Assembly: GCA_023362775.1 (NCBI GenBank)
Contig: JALMGJ010000005.1
Span: forward strand, 63,697,963 to 63,761,962
Direction: 5' to 3'
DNA: 64,000 bases
DNA from: Charina bottae
Taxonomy: Eukaryota > Chordata > Lepidosauria > Squamata > Charinaidae
Below the pieces are notes generated by a model, which saw only the letters and a program-made list of their open reading frames with translations, had not been told where the DNA came from and did no database searches. Below are positions 32,912 through 44,913 of the stretch, in pieces. Positions within the stretch are counted from its first letter, which is position 1. Each line of letters starts with the position of its first letter. The position numbers and the translations under genes are program-made.

Positions 32912-33125
32912 AGAGACAGTTTGACGTAGTGGTTAAAGCACCAGGCTAGAAACCAGGAGACTGTGAGTTCTAGTTCTGCTTTAGGGACAAAGCCGGCTGG
33001 GTGACCTTGAGCCAGGCACTCTCTCTCAGGCAAAGGAAGAAGGAAATAGCAAACCACTTCTGAAAATCTTGCCAAGAAAACTGCAGACTAGTCCAGGCAG
33101 TCACCAGGAGTCAAAGGTACACACA
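32912..33125 (+). mobile_element. Sauria-type tRNA-derived SINE
   Basis: GAGAGACAGTTTGACGTAGT head, GACTGTGAGTTCTAGTTCTG B-box region, GGGTGACCTTGAGCCAGGCA core, AGCAAACCACTTCTGAAAAT and CTTGCCAAGAAAACTGCAG, then GGCAGTCACCAGGAGTCAAA at the 3' end. Diverged from the copy at 18065 and lacks a small part of the 'cccta' core. Target-site duplications were not resolved. Confidence 0.85.
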
Positions 33126-33298
33126 AACCCAAAAATCAAGTTTCAAAATGGTATCAAAATTACACTAAGATACAGAACATAAACCAGTAGAATTCCTTGT
33201 TTGTTGCTATTCACATTCTTCTCATCTTATTTTTCTTTCTCTTTGGAAGAGTTAAGGAAATGAAAAGTCTTTTTTAAAAACACTGATTAATAAATTTA

Positions 33299-33309
33299 TA
33301 GATACATAC

Positions 33310-33356
<47 letters not shown>

Positions 33357-33385
33357 CATACACATACACATACACACATGCACAC

Positions 33386-33422
<37 letters not shown>

Positions 33423-33470
33423 TATACTGTACATATACATATACATATACATATACACATACACCTACAC

Positions 33471-33521
<51 letters not shown>

Positions 33522-33588
33522 TACACACATACACACATACACATACACATACACACATACACATACTCATACACATACACATATACTG

Positions 33589-33654
<66 letters not shown>

Positions 33655-33665
33655 CATACATACAT
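33299..33665. repeat. Long compound microsatellite (CATATA)n/(CACATA)n
   Basis: About 365 bases of alternating purine-pyrimidine hexamers. ACATAT blocks alternate with ACACAT blocks, and a CATATACTGTACATATAC interruption occurs twice (near 33421 and 33582), suggesting duplication of a block of about 160 bases within the array. Open frames of 70-127 codons on both strands here are pure repeat (Cys/Val/Tyr/Met or Thr/His/Ile) and are not genes. Confidence 0.95.
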
Positions 33666-33988
33666 TTCCTGTTCAATATAGAATTCTGGACTCAAAGGCA
33701 TCCACAGGGGGGATGAAAAAAGTCAAAATGGTGGCTGCAACTGAGCTGTGAAAACCCATTCTAGTTTTTACTTATGACATATGCATGACACATGTAAAAA
33801 GGTTTTGGGCTTTGATGCAGAAGCAGCCATCATCTTGATTTTTTGGGATGGCCCTTGTGAATGCTTCTGTTTCAGATCTTTATGTTAGTTACTAGGAAAT
33901 GTATCAGAGAAGGTACGCTTTAACTGAAAATTGTTGGCTCATGAGCTGAATCAGCAATATCTTTCAGTAATGGCTGCCATACTCTAGT
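33666..33988. other. Unannotated intergenic DNA
   Basis: No feature recognised. Confidence 0.4.
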
Positions 33989-33995
33989 TCTGAAA

Positions 33996-34068
<73 letters not shown>
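33989..34068. repeat. (AAAT)n then (CTAA)n microsatellite
   Basis: About 45 bases of AAAT pass directly into eight CTAA units. The AAAT part may be a LINE tail. Confidence 0.9.
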
Positions 34069-34249
34069 GTGCATTGATCAGAACAAAGTCCTGGAGTACT
34101 GCAGAATCAAAACAGTTTCCCCCAAGATCTGAACATCTAGTGCTAACTTGAGAACCTCTGGAAAATCTTGATCCCATCAGCACTAGAAATTCATCAGAAA
34201 GCTTTATAGATGTGGGAGGAAGGCACTCATATAGGAGGACCCACGGCAG

Positions 34250-34436
34250 AGTGGCCTATTCTATGGGCTGCTCAAATATGCAACTGACCTTGAATTGTAC
34301 ATGTCTGTACTGAGCAGTTCGGATGCCATCTTGTTTTTCTATATGGTATTGTATTCTGACTCTTTTCTATTTGATTTTGTGAGCCACTCAAGAGTCATTT
34401 TGGAGTGGGGTGGCACCTAAATCTGAGTAAATAAAT
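34250..34436 (+). mobile_element. Probable L2/CR1-type LINE 3' end
   Basis: GTATTCTGACTCTTTTCTAT, then GTGAGCCACTCAAGAGTCAT and TGGAGTGGGGTGGCACCTAA ending GAGTAAATAAATTGG, in the order of L2-like 3' termini ('gccgcccagagtc..gggcggcatataaat'). Strongly diverged. Confidence 0.4.
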
Positions 34437-34819
34437 TGGCAGAAGGGATGATTGTTTTTGCTATTTTCATTCTGTAACAGTAGCAAAATTCCCCAGCTGC
34501 AAAAATCCACTGAGGTGCCCCCAAGTACAGCCTCACAATTAATACTGGCCAGTTAAAATGGCTCTACAGCATTCAATTGATGAATGCATTTCCTAATAAG
34601 AATGACTGAAGTATGTTGCCTGAGTTTAAGTTGGTTTGATTGTTGTTTTGGAGCAGAATATTTAGTACTTTCAATATATTTTCCAAATCTCCCTTTGGCA
34701 TTTTATTTCTTATCTCCCCCCCCCCTCCCGGTTGAGGTAAATCTTGCAATGCAGAGCACAGATGAGTTAAATTTCTCTCTTGCTATCTCCTTGTCATTGA
34801 TGTGACTCTATGGTTTTTC
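34437..34819. other. Unannotated intergenic DNA
   Basis: No feature recognised. Confidence 0.35.
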
Positions 34820-35330
34820 AAATGCTATCCGGCTAGAGGATGCCAAATGTCCTGCCATTTAATAACTAGTAGCCTACAGAGCTCTTTTCAAATGCCATTG
34901 CTCTGAGCATCTGTTGTTATTAAGTAAGACAATCCCATTTCGTGCAGGACTTCAATTCTGCTCTTCACATCACTTATCGAGCAGGAATAATATGCAGTTT
35001 GTGTATAACACAATTGCCGCTCAAACCATCAAGCCAATTGCTGTTGTTTTAGGGTCCTGATTTATTATAGGTTGTAAAAATAAATAAACTTTGGCCTTTA
35101 TCCCCCCCAATAAATGTTATGGAAGTGCCCTAGAAACAGCAGAGTGGCGGCAATTAAAGCCATTTAACGTTATAATAATTAAAAATGCAACACTCTGGTG
35201 CACACAGCACTGGCCCACATAAAAAAAGCCACATTGACAATCCTTAATAATTACACTGTTCTAAAAGGCAGAATAAATAAGTTAGGAAGGTAAGTATAAC
35301 TCTAGCAACCTGTTGAATTTTCATTATTTT
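34820..35330. promoter_or_regulatory. Candidate conserved non-coding element
   Basis: A repeat-free block with many homeodomain-type cores (GGCAATTAAAG, TAATAATTAAAAAT, CCTTAATAATTAC) and balanced, low-simplicity sequence around 35150-35290. No long frame on either strand. It looks like vertebrate developmental enhancers, but this is a judgement by texture only; no alignment was possible. Confidence 0.3.
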
Positions 35331-36664
35331 ATAGTATTTTGTGTTCTGTAAAAAGTGAGTTAATATGTGTGAACGAATGTCTTGCAATGCTACTTCTTTG
35401 TGTTCCAACATAAAATTATACCTAATGTTAACAACAAAAGGAACAGCTGGATCTAAGCATGATATTTCCTTCCCTGTATCTGAGAATTAAGGATATCTGA
35501 ACAACTTGCCACTGCAGTACTTATATATGAAGAAAATTATTTAGGCTCTCATGAATAAAACAAAATAAGCATAAAACAAAGCATGTATGCACATGGAGAT
35601 AGATGTGGATTCACAACACATTGGCACACCAATATTTTTAGACACAATTTACAAGCCCAAATTCATCAATGAATATGCACAAATTTAGGGAAAGATACAC
35701 AAAAAATATATGACAAAGAAAGATTCAAATATGGCAGATTAAAAAGTACTTGCACAAATGAAGTATATAAAGAAAAGTGCTGTAATCCAAAATGGGTACA
35801 ACAGAAGAAATTTGCACAAAAATGCATATGAATTTTGAAGTATACTTTTTGCATTTCTTTAAAAGAAAATATTATTCAATATGAAAAAGACAGAATGTTA
35901 TTAGGGTACTGCTAATAATTTAACATAAAATAAAACTGTTGTCAGTTCTCTAATGATATAGAAGTGACAGATGTGGCAAGAATAGGGTTTATGTAATTTT
36001 ATCCTGTTGTCACATAGATGCCTCCATGACCAAAGATGTATTCTAGTCTAATGTCATACATTTACATCATTTTTCCAAGCTCTTAAGGGCTGATGTAGAA
36101 AAATGCTGTATTTTTTAGGGTTGTTTTTTAGGGTTGTTTTAGGGTCTTTCAGAGCTGGAAAGAGGACTGGAGTTAAAATCAAGAATATTTGGAGGGCTGT
36201 TGTATTCTTGTGTCCTATAGTATCTAGAAAAAGAGGTTACTGTGGAAAATGATCATATCTCTGTGGTTCAGGACATGTTTCACTTGCAGAAGTTATAAAG
36301 TTCTATATCTATAATCTTGAATTAATATGGTAAACCACTAATTGTTGTGTCAAATAATTACATCACAACAGACTTAAGGGTCTAACTTTTTAATGAAACA
36401 ATCCTTCACCAAAATATTAAATTAGGGATTGCTGTACTTTAGTTTGATTTATGCCAAGTCAAACTATTGGTCCATTTAGCTCAGCTTCATTAGCAATAGC
36501 ATTCCAAGTCAAGACAGTTTCACCCAATGTCCACAACAGAACCTTCTCTGTCTCATTGGGCCAATCTTCTGATAAAACAAACTATATAGCCTACTGATTC
36601 ATTGGTATTAAATGGAAGTTTGAACATTTTTCCACAGAGTAAAAGTGCTCTTTTGCTTTTTAAT
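35331..36664. other. Unannotated AT-rich intergenic DNA
   Basis: No coding or repeat feature recognised. Confidence 0.4.
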
Positions 36665-36924
36665 TAGGCTGACCATATTTCCTTGGGGGGAAAATGGGAC
36701 CCTAACCTACCGATGGCTTGCCGGACAGAGTGGGCGCACACACGTGCATGTGTGTGTGCATGCACGCGGGCACGCATGCACACGTCCGTGCGGGCTTCGC
36801 CACGGGAACTTTAACAAATGGGACAAAATGGATATTTTTCTTAAAACAATCGGACAGTCGGGAATTGTTTAAAAAACAGGACTGTCTCGTTCAAAATGGG
36901 ATGTATGGTCAGCCTATTTTTAAG
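36657..36924 (+). mobile_element. CpG-rich MITE with TAGGCTGACCATA inverted ends
   Basis: The element at 36665-36916 begins TAGGCTGACCATA and ends with its exact complement. Flanks TTTTTAAT and TTTTTAAG (36657-36664 and 36917-36924) are 7 of 8 alike, suggesting an 8-bp duplication and hAT affinity. The interior holds an unusually GC-rich alternating purine-pyrimidine segment (36733-36790). Frames of 75 and 120 codons here are not genes. Confidence 0.75.
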
Positions 36925-37258
36925 GGGCATGGTGGCTCAGCGGGTAAGACGCCAGGCTTGTCGATCAGAAGATTGCAAGTTCGGAGGTTCGAATCCCTAG
37001 TCCCACATTACGGAGTGAGCTTCCGCACTAGCCTCAGCTCTTGCCAACCTAGCAATTTGAAAGCATGCAAATGCAAGTAGATTAATAGGTAGCACTTCAG
37101 TGGGTAGGTAACAGCATTCCACATGCGTCATGCCAGCCACATGACCGTGGAAGCGTCTTCGGACAACGCTGGCTCTTCAGCTAACAAACGGAGATGAGCA
37201 CCGGCCCCTAGAGTTGGACACAACTGCACAGATGTGCAGGGGGAACCTTTACCTTAAC
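36924..37258 (+). mobile_element. tRNA-derived SINE with BovB-like end
   Basis: A tRNA-like head with GGTGGCTCAGCGGGTAAGAC (A box) and GGTTCGAATCCC (B box) is followed by a GAGTGAGCTTCCGCACTAGC body and a CACATGACCGTGGAAGCGTC segment. The end TTGGACACAACTGCACAGAT and AACCTTTACCTT resembles the BovB terminus ('gtcggacacgactg'). The same family occurs complemented at 45788-46120. It starts directly after the MITE. A target-site duplication was not resolved. Confidence 0.85.
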
Positions 37259-37262
37259 CATT

Positions 37263-38719
37263 TGCTATTTACATATAAACCCCCTAAATTTATGTTTCAG
37301 GAAGTTCACCTCAAGTTTTAATAGTTTCATTTTGTTCCATTGGACATAAGTCAGAAGGTATTCCCTCAAGTCCTGTTTGTGAGCTTCCTGAAAGACTTCT
37401 GGTTAACCTCTGAAGGAAACAGGATGCTTGAATAGACAACATGTGGTCTGAACCAACATGGCTGATTTTACATTTTTACCTTCCAGTGATCCCTGTCTAA
37501 TTTCCCTATCTACCATATCCCATTAATTGCAGTATTTATGCTTTATTTTACCCATTCACTTGTTGCTAAAAGAAAAAAAAAGTGGCAAAATATATTTGGT
37601 TTGCTTGCAACAGAATTCTTTATTTATGCTTCAATAGTACTGTTTTAAACAATAGGGAATGGGGAGGGGAACACAATGTTAAGATGAATTTTTTTCAATC
37701 CTGCTTTTGACTGCCATAATTGGACATAATTGTTTGCCCAGCAGATCTTCCGTAATTTCCCACTGAAATAGGAGTTGTTCTGCTTTAGTTCTTTCCTGTC
37801 CCTCTCTGTTCTTCTTCACCTATAAGCACATTTTTCCCCTCATGAATAAGCAAAAGCTAGACCAACATAATGATGGTCACGTAGGGGCAGCCATGCCATT
37901 AGGCTGCAGAACAGAGCAAGAGAAGAGAAGCAGGATGCTTCCATGGCCTGTTTCTAAAGACCAATTCCCTTTGGCCCTTTCACTTGTCACCTAGCCATGT
38001 CCATTGAGTGACCCGAACTGTATCAGTTGGTTATTCAACGTATGGCAACTTTAAAAACTAATGCCTGATTTTTATAAGTGACTCTTTGAACATTTTTGCC
38101 TAAAAGCAAGCAAAAAAAAAAAAAAAGAGCACCAGGAAAAGAAATTACCTTGTAAAATTTTTACCAGCTTTTATTCATGATGCAAAAGCTTTGTGTTTTA
38201 GATTTTTAGATTTTTGTTTTCTCCAAAGGAGGAGAAAATTTTTGCAAACCTCTCATGAGTGCAGTGATCTTTTTGCACTTATTTAGTTATGAGGTGGCCC
38301 AGGGGAATGCGTGAATGCCCTGACTTTCACTGTACAATCCTCCCTCCAGTGGAAGGCAGCCTCCTTGACTTCCCAGGTTTCCATTCAATGGCAAGGAAAT
38401 CATCCCTCCTGCTGGACTTTTACACTAGCAGTTCTACTGCTAAGGGGAGCCCCTTCCTTGAAAAAAATTTCATCCCATTTCCCAGTCTATAAACTTTGTG
38501 AACAACTTTGAAAGGCCATTGCTGTTGAGCTCAACTATCTTTTAAGTAGGTTAATTGTTTTTCTTTGGCAATTTTTTTTTCTGAATTGATGGGCTTGAGA
38601 TTTTTTTACAGCAGAACCATGGCCTTTGACCAGACCATATCTTGCTTTTTTCCCACTAATTGTATTCTAAGCAGCTCTTGAAAGGAATATTTAAAAACAA
38701 GACTTATATTAACTTCTGG
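37263..38719. other. Unannotated intergenic DNA
   Basis: Two overlapping plus-strand frames of 66-67 codons at 38289-38511 have no domain. No repeat recognised. Confidence 0.4.
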
Positions 38720-39015
38720 AACTTTTCCATCACCCTTGGAATGATGTCCCCCGCCCCCAAAGATTCAAACAGCCTCTACGTTACTGGTACTTCGAAGGGC
38801 CCTGAAGACCTTTGACAATGATGATTGATGCCCCTTTTCTTCTTTTTCCTTGTTCTCATCCAGGTTTGTTTTCTCTGCCATCTCTGTTCATTTGTTTTGT
38901 GTTTTTGTATTATTCCTTGTTTTTAAATGTTTTTTAACAATTTGTAAACCTATCAGAGTTTCTGGGAGTCAAGCAGCTATAAATTTAATATTATTAAATA
39001 AAACAAAATAAAAAA
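38720..39015 (+). mobile_element. L2-type LINE 3' end
   Basis: TGGAATGATGTCCCCCGCCC encodes the WNDVP-type 'LWNSLP' block, and ACTGGTACTTCGAAGGGCCC the 'FRxxLKxW' position. A T-rich 3' UTR, CTATCAGAGTTTCTGGGAGTCAAGCAGCTATAAATTT and an (A)n-rich (AATAAAACAAAATAAA) tail follow. Confidence 0.65.
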
Positions 39016-39611
39016 AACAAGAGATCCATAGCAGCAACTTTAAGCATATAATATTAAAAGAATTAGGTCAAAATTCTTTATGAATAGCCATATTTTAATC
39101 AGAAACAGAGCATCAGGGTGTAATAAATACCTCTTAGATGGAAATTCAAATAAATCATCAGTGAATTCTGGATCCCACTGAGATGATGAAAAAATCTGGT
39201 GCTGCATCTGACACATTGATTGGAGCATCTAAGGAGGAATATATTGAAGAAGGCACTACATAAAACATCCAGGTACTAAATTTCCTCACTGTATGATGAA
39301 CACATATCTGTATATTCCAATGGTGCTTTGTAATTACAAGACAGCATCTAAATAATATAGGGTGACTTGGAGAAATATTAATCTTATACAATTATATCAC
39401 CATGCAGCACATTTTGGCCATGTAAGCATTGTTTCAGCATTTCTGTTAACTGCCTGAAATCTGAAGGGCACTTGTTGCATTATATTTAATGCACCTTATT
39501 GTCCAACAATTATGTCTAACCTGTGTCTGAAAAAACAAGTAGCCAGAACAGCTGTGGCTATTACCCAAAGCAATGCATATAAGAAGAGATAGCGGCTTTT
39601 CATAAGCATCA

Positions 39612-39775
39612 TTTATTTATTTATTAATTTATTAATCAAACTTCTATCACCGCCCATCTCCCTCCACCGGAGGGACTCTGGGCGGTTTACAACAAGATGA
39701 TAAAAACAAGAGACATAAATTATAAACATACTAAATTAAGTAAAACGAGATTAAAATCCAAGAGGCAAGAATAGT
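39612..39775 (-). mobile_element. L2-type LINE 3' end, complemented
   Basis: (TTTA)n, then CTATCACCGCCCATCTCCCT and ACTCTGGGCGGTTTACAACA is the complement of the L2-type terminus with its tail. No protein part remains. Confidence 0.75.
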
Positions 39776-39984
39776 CCTTGGAATCATAATCCTTGGAAGC
39801 TATTCATAGTAGCTTATGAGGCAGTATAGCAATGGCAATGTGTCCATGAAAGGTACTGAAAAAGTAATTGGGAGCTGAAGAAGTAGCTCCCCGAGCTACT
39901 TGGGAGCTGAAGAGTAGCGGTCACATGGATTGGGCTAGCCATAGCTCCCTCAAGTATCTGGCGTGAATAGAATAGAATTTTTAT

Positions 39985-40065
39985 TTATTTATTTATTTAT
40001 TATTTGTATTTATCACTGCCCATCTCTACCATGGCAGACCTTGGGCGGTTTACAATCACAGAATT
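39985..40065 (-). mobile_element. L2-type LINE 3' end, complemented (second copy)
   Basis: (TTTA)n, then ATCACTGCCCATCTCTACCA and CTTGGGCGGTTTACAATC. Same layout as 39612-39775, about 200 bases away, same orientation. Confidence 0.7.
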
Positions 40066-43000
40066 TTTATTATGGTCACTGGCCAGAATTTATCTGGCTT
40101 GATGATAAGTGAGGGACCTGATTTGTTCTTATCGCAGCAGATTAGGGGCAGTAGGGACATAGAGAGAGGGGTGGTGGTGGTGGCTGACTAGCAAGTAATG
40201 GAAAATAACAGTGGACTCTCCAAGATGTAGAGACTCTGCCGAAGTTTATTCTTCCCAGTCCCTTGAGCATTCGGGGACAGGGTTTGAAAACAAAACCAGA
40301 CCCTTTGGAGCCCCAGCAGTCCAAACCAAGAACTCAAATAACAGTCAAGGTAAAATATCTAACCAAGGAAGTGAATGGATCTGATGGCAGCATCAGTCTG
40401 AGAAACACTGACCTGGATGAAGTAACAGCCCATTCTTCTATCCTCAACCCTTTCCACGGCTTAATGTGAATCCTCATATTTAGTGCTAGATGACAGTTGC
40501 TTATTTATATATTTAGCACTTCTACCCTGGAAAATTCTATCTCTCAATGTATCTTCCACATGCCATTAGGAGAATTAATTTCTACATTCATCCACCACAT
40601 TTTCCCATCTGTATTACTCTGAAGATTCCTCAGAGTAATGGATTGTGAAATGACCGTGCTGTCTGCCTAAATAGAGAGCTATCATGCTCCACCACATGGC
40701 TATCATGCCCCACTCCCAGCTCTGAAGCCACATCCAGAGAGATGTCTGTGTAGAATGGCCCAGCAGACATATAGTAAGGGGTGAACTGGAGAATGTGTTT
40801 AGAGGGAGTGGTGGTGGTCCTCATCTCTCATCTGGGAGATTGTCCCTGGATATAAGCCTATGAAATGTCAGCATTTTGGCAAATACTTTTCTCTCTACAG
40901 CTCAGTAGGATCTGAATTCATGGAACGTTTACTATGAAAGTGAAAACAAAAAAGCAAAACTGATCTTCAATTTCATGGCAGCAATTTCTCTTATAATCCA
41001 CAACCCTTAACTTCCTTCTCTCCAACTTATGATCATATATCAACTGCTCCTGACTAACTCACCAAATTCCCCTCCAGCTCTTGGAAGCCAGCCATTAAAC
41101 AGCTTGTATCAGACCAGGGCGGTGTTTCTCACTGCTGTAAAGATTTCTCACAACCTTTGCAGTCTTTACTCTTTCTAGATTTTCTAAGTGTATGATTCCC
41201 CTCCAACCAAAAATATATTATAGCTCAGACGACAATGTGCAGTAGGGAGAGGCAAGGGGAAAAAAAGAATTAGCAACATTGGAGTGAAAATGATCCAGTG
41301 TTTCATATTTTGAATGCAGAGTTTCACCTCTGTAGTTATCTTTTCTGCAAGAAGACCATGATTAACAGTGTGTGTGTATATGGGCGACGTTGGGTGGGGA
41401 TGGTTATTAAAAGCAGTACATGAACAGGGCCTTGATTTTTTAAGTTTTATTGGGGGGGGGGGCCTGGAGCATTCTTTGCTTTTTAAAATTGTGCTAGTCC
41501 TATTTTAGGTCTTATGCTGCAGATTAAAATGGTGGGAAACCCAATGACTTTTTTTTTTGCAATCAGGCAGACAAGATCTGGTGCCACAGTTGGAGAGGTT
41601 TTATAAGACTAGGTAAAAAAATGGATTTGGGGGTTTTCATGGGGCATTAGGACCACAGGTTGACTCCTCTTTTATCCATTGTTTTTTTATGGCCCTGTTC
41701 CCAAATGATAGGCCGTGGCTCAGAGAGACCACGCTCCATGCCAGAGTCCCCTCTCGAACCAAAGATTCTCAGTATAATTGACCTTGAGATCAACCATGTG
41801 CACTGCATGTTCTCCAATCATATACAATGCACAATTGTTCTAACTACAGAAGCCTTGAGAAGAACATTAGTTTTGTTCCCACATATGAAAACATGAGCAG
41901 CTTTCCTTTTCCTTTCCTGGTGGATAGAAGCTTTTGTATGGCACAGAACCTATGAGATGAGATATGTGTTTATGCTACACCAACAAAGAAGTTGTAATTT
42001 TCTTCCAACATTGCTGTAACGGCTGAAGTTGGTTCGGCTTGCATTCTGCTGGAATCTCTGCCTGACATTTGTGTCAAAATAACTTAAGAGACCTGCTGGT
42101 TGTCTGGCTTGTTGCTCGAGGGATATAGTTCTCACTTGAGGTCTGAATGATTCTGAATGCAAGTCCCAGTCCAGCCTTGCCTGAAGGGATACTGTAACTG
42201 GCTGAGTGGCTAGCTAGGGAGTGAGGACAAATTTATTCACCATTTGAATGTAAATATTGCATTAAATGAACTTACACCCAGGGAGTAGACAATAGGGCTG
42301 TGCATGTGTCAAAAACAATTGCAAAGAAGCGCTTCAGACGTTGTGCGAAGGCAGCACTCTCTGCTATTCATTAAAACGGTTTGTCGTCGTGCTTCTGCAT
42401 GGACCTATAAAAAGGTGTGATAGCTTTAAGAACCACGTTAACTCTTATAAGCTGATTCATTCAAGCAGCCACAACTTTGATCACGCTTTTAAGTCAGGCT
42501 GATTGGATGAATCCCAGAGAGGTGCTATGCTCCTATGAGAGCTGAATCATTTCTGAAGCTTGCATAGCTGAATGAGGCAACGTGTGGCCTATGGGCACTA
42601 CTGTGATCCTGGACAACAGCTTACCTCCCTTGGCTATATTTTATTAAAGGTCATTTTGATATAGAAATAATAATCAGACACTAACATACTGCACAGTGAG
42701 ATGCCTGGCATCATCAGGAAGAAGAATTCTGGACCCCACATAAACCCAATAAACCTTCTTAGAAAATAAAAAATGATGGGAACTGCAGATCAGGGCTTTA
42801 TTTAAAAGTGTGTCCCCACCCCCAATAATCCAGGAGGATAGACAGCACCCCAGGAATCTAAGACAAATGGCAGAATTTAACCACAATAATTTGGCTCCTG
42901 ATGAATAGATGTTTTGGGACTGATCATGCACGATGGGGTAGCCATTGGTGTTCTGGATGCTCCTCACATGGAAGCAAGCCATTTTGTGAGAGTGCTTTCA

Positions 43001-44601
43001 ACATGCTCTTTCAGTTCCAAATGTGCTCAGGGTAACCCAAAAGGTCATCTATCAAAACTCAATTATCCTCTGATTAACACCATTCTTGGGAGTTTTGAGA
43101 CATAGACTAGGTAAGGATTCATCTCTGGGGATAGTAGAAAATACCTTGTTCCACAGCAGGTAGTTCTACAAAGAACTTTTAGTTGGTGCTGTAATAAATG
43201 CATTTTTCTCCCAGCTCAATTTGCAACAGAAAAGCCTGGACTGTAAGGGAGAGAAAATTCAAGTGAACAAAAGAGGGAGTGCCATGAGAGGAAGACTGGG
43301 GAATCAAAATGTGGTTTCTAATTCTCTGAGACATTTGAATAATATTTCCCATGATCTGCCAGCCCAGCTCAACAGAGTGATTATTTCATCCCTCCGCTGC
43401 ACAGCATGCCAGCCATGCTGTCAGTGGGGCTAAGTAACTGGGAATCAATGATGGATCTTTTTAGGAAGTTCTGCTCTATCAATGTGTGCAAGCATATTCC
43501 TCACTATGTATGTCATAAACATTTTAAATGTATGGTTCCTGGTTTACTCAGTGTGTGTAAGTATGTGCCGGTGTTATGGGACTCAGGTAATTTCCCAGTC
43601 TGTACAATACTTAATTGAAATTACAAAAACACCAACCTAGTTATTTTTTTTTTTTTTTGGTAACTAATAATTGCACTGGATATTATAATTTAAGCACCAA
43701 TTTCTGGAGTATTTAAATATTAATAACGTGGTTGAAGAGGAGACAGAATAGAGCATATATATACTTTTAAAAAGCCTGCCTTCAATTTCACTTTTTTTTT
43801 TAAACCTTCTTCTTTAATTTTATTTCCTTTGGGATGGTTTGGGTCCTGAACTCATTGTGAGATCTTCAAACACATAATAAGAATTAATCACCATTAGTTC
43901 GCTATTTTAACAGCTGCTTGCTACCTCCATAGCCCAGTGCAGCTGCAAACTTCTCTCCCTTTGCTGACATCATAATCCCATTACGGCTGCAAACTTACAT
44001 ACATAAAATGCAGATTTAAGCTTTTCTCCTTCCCTCCCTCCTTCTCTCTGTTTCAAAAACAACTTCTACTTCTTAATTGCTCGAACCGCTATCAGAGACA
44101 TAAAATCCGTTCTCACTTGGCAGCTCATCTTCTTGCGGCTTGAACTTCGAAGCGTGCTCCTTGGCTGCTTGCTTTATTACTAGACCCAAATGTAAGTCCG
44201 TAACTGGCTGCCTGGGATTCAGATGCCCAACTTGCAGACTGAGTTTTCCAGACGTGGCAGCTGGGTCTGTTGATTCCTTCCTCCACCTTCTCCCTGTACC
44301 CTTTGCTTGGAAATATTTTATGAGCCTACCAACTGCCATGATCGATGCATAAATCTATGGTATCTGTTTTATGGTGAGGGAGTCAAGATACCTCCTTGAG
44401 CCCAGAGGGGCAAAACATTTGGCTGAGAAATGCTGATTGTTCCCCAGCCCATGTTCAGAAAAGATTGTGTGTGTGTATGGGGGGGGGGGGGCTTACTCAG
44501 ACTTGGCTAATGAGGGAGGCAGGGCCATCCCAAGACATTCTGTAGCTCAAGGAAAAGGACAAGTCACCTCTCCATGTATAGACCGTGATTGATAGGGTAC
44601 C
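40066..44601. other. Unannotated intergenic DNA
   Basis: No recognised gene or transposon in 4.5 kb. An 88-codon minus frame (44073-44339) is basic and repeat-free but has no known domain. The stretch 42290-42500 (GGGCTGTGCATGTG start, CpG-containing interior) may be an unrecognised repeat. Homopolymer G at 41453 and T at 43641. Confidence 0.4.
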
Positions 44602-44913
44602 ATCTTCCAGTCTGGTTTCCAGCTGGAAACACTCTCCCTTACACAGTTTGGAGGACAATGAATAGGATGATGGTGGGGGTACCAAGGTGCAAGATGAATT
44701 TATTTAAGTGGGGGTTGTTGGCTGATCACAATACATTATGTGAATGTGGAGAAATCCAGGACCTGGAGCATCTGATGGTGTGTCGATTACTGTCGGAGCC
44801 TTGTACTGTCGACGACCTACAGCAAGCTAATGACAAAGCTGTGGCAGACGCTACATTTTCGCAGAGTAAAGTTTGATCTGGACACGAAATTAAAAAAAAA
44901 ATCTTCCAGTCTG
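44602..44913 (+). mobile_element. Non-LTR retrotransposon tail with 13-bp target-site duplications
   Basis: The insert 44615-44900 is bounded by ATCTTCCAGTCTG at 44602-44614 and 44901-44913 and ends in AATTAAAAAAAAA. Its frame from 44615 reads RTMNRMMVGVPRCKMNLFKW, then a CECGEIQDLEHLMVC cysteine-histidine knuckle and a tail CTVDDLQQANDKAVADATF ending at a stop just before the A-run. This is the C-terminal end of a LINE ORF2-like protein with an in-frame terminus. The clade was not recognised with confidence. The upstream 12 codons of the open frame belong to the flank. Confidence 0.82.

Noticed and set aside
33252..33716. Long open frames (70-127 codons) on both strands
   Set aside because: They are translations of the CATATA/CACATA array in several frames.
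36924..37010. tRNA gene suggested by A- and B-box sequences
   Set aside because: The boxes belong to a SINE head followed by a SINE body; the same family is present at 45788-46120. No complete cloverleaf gene was seen.
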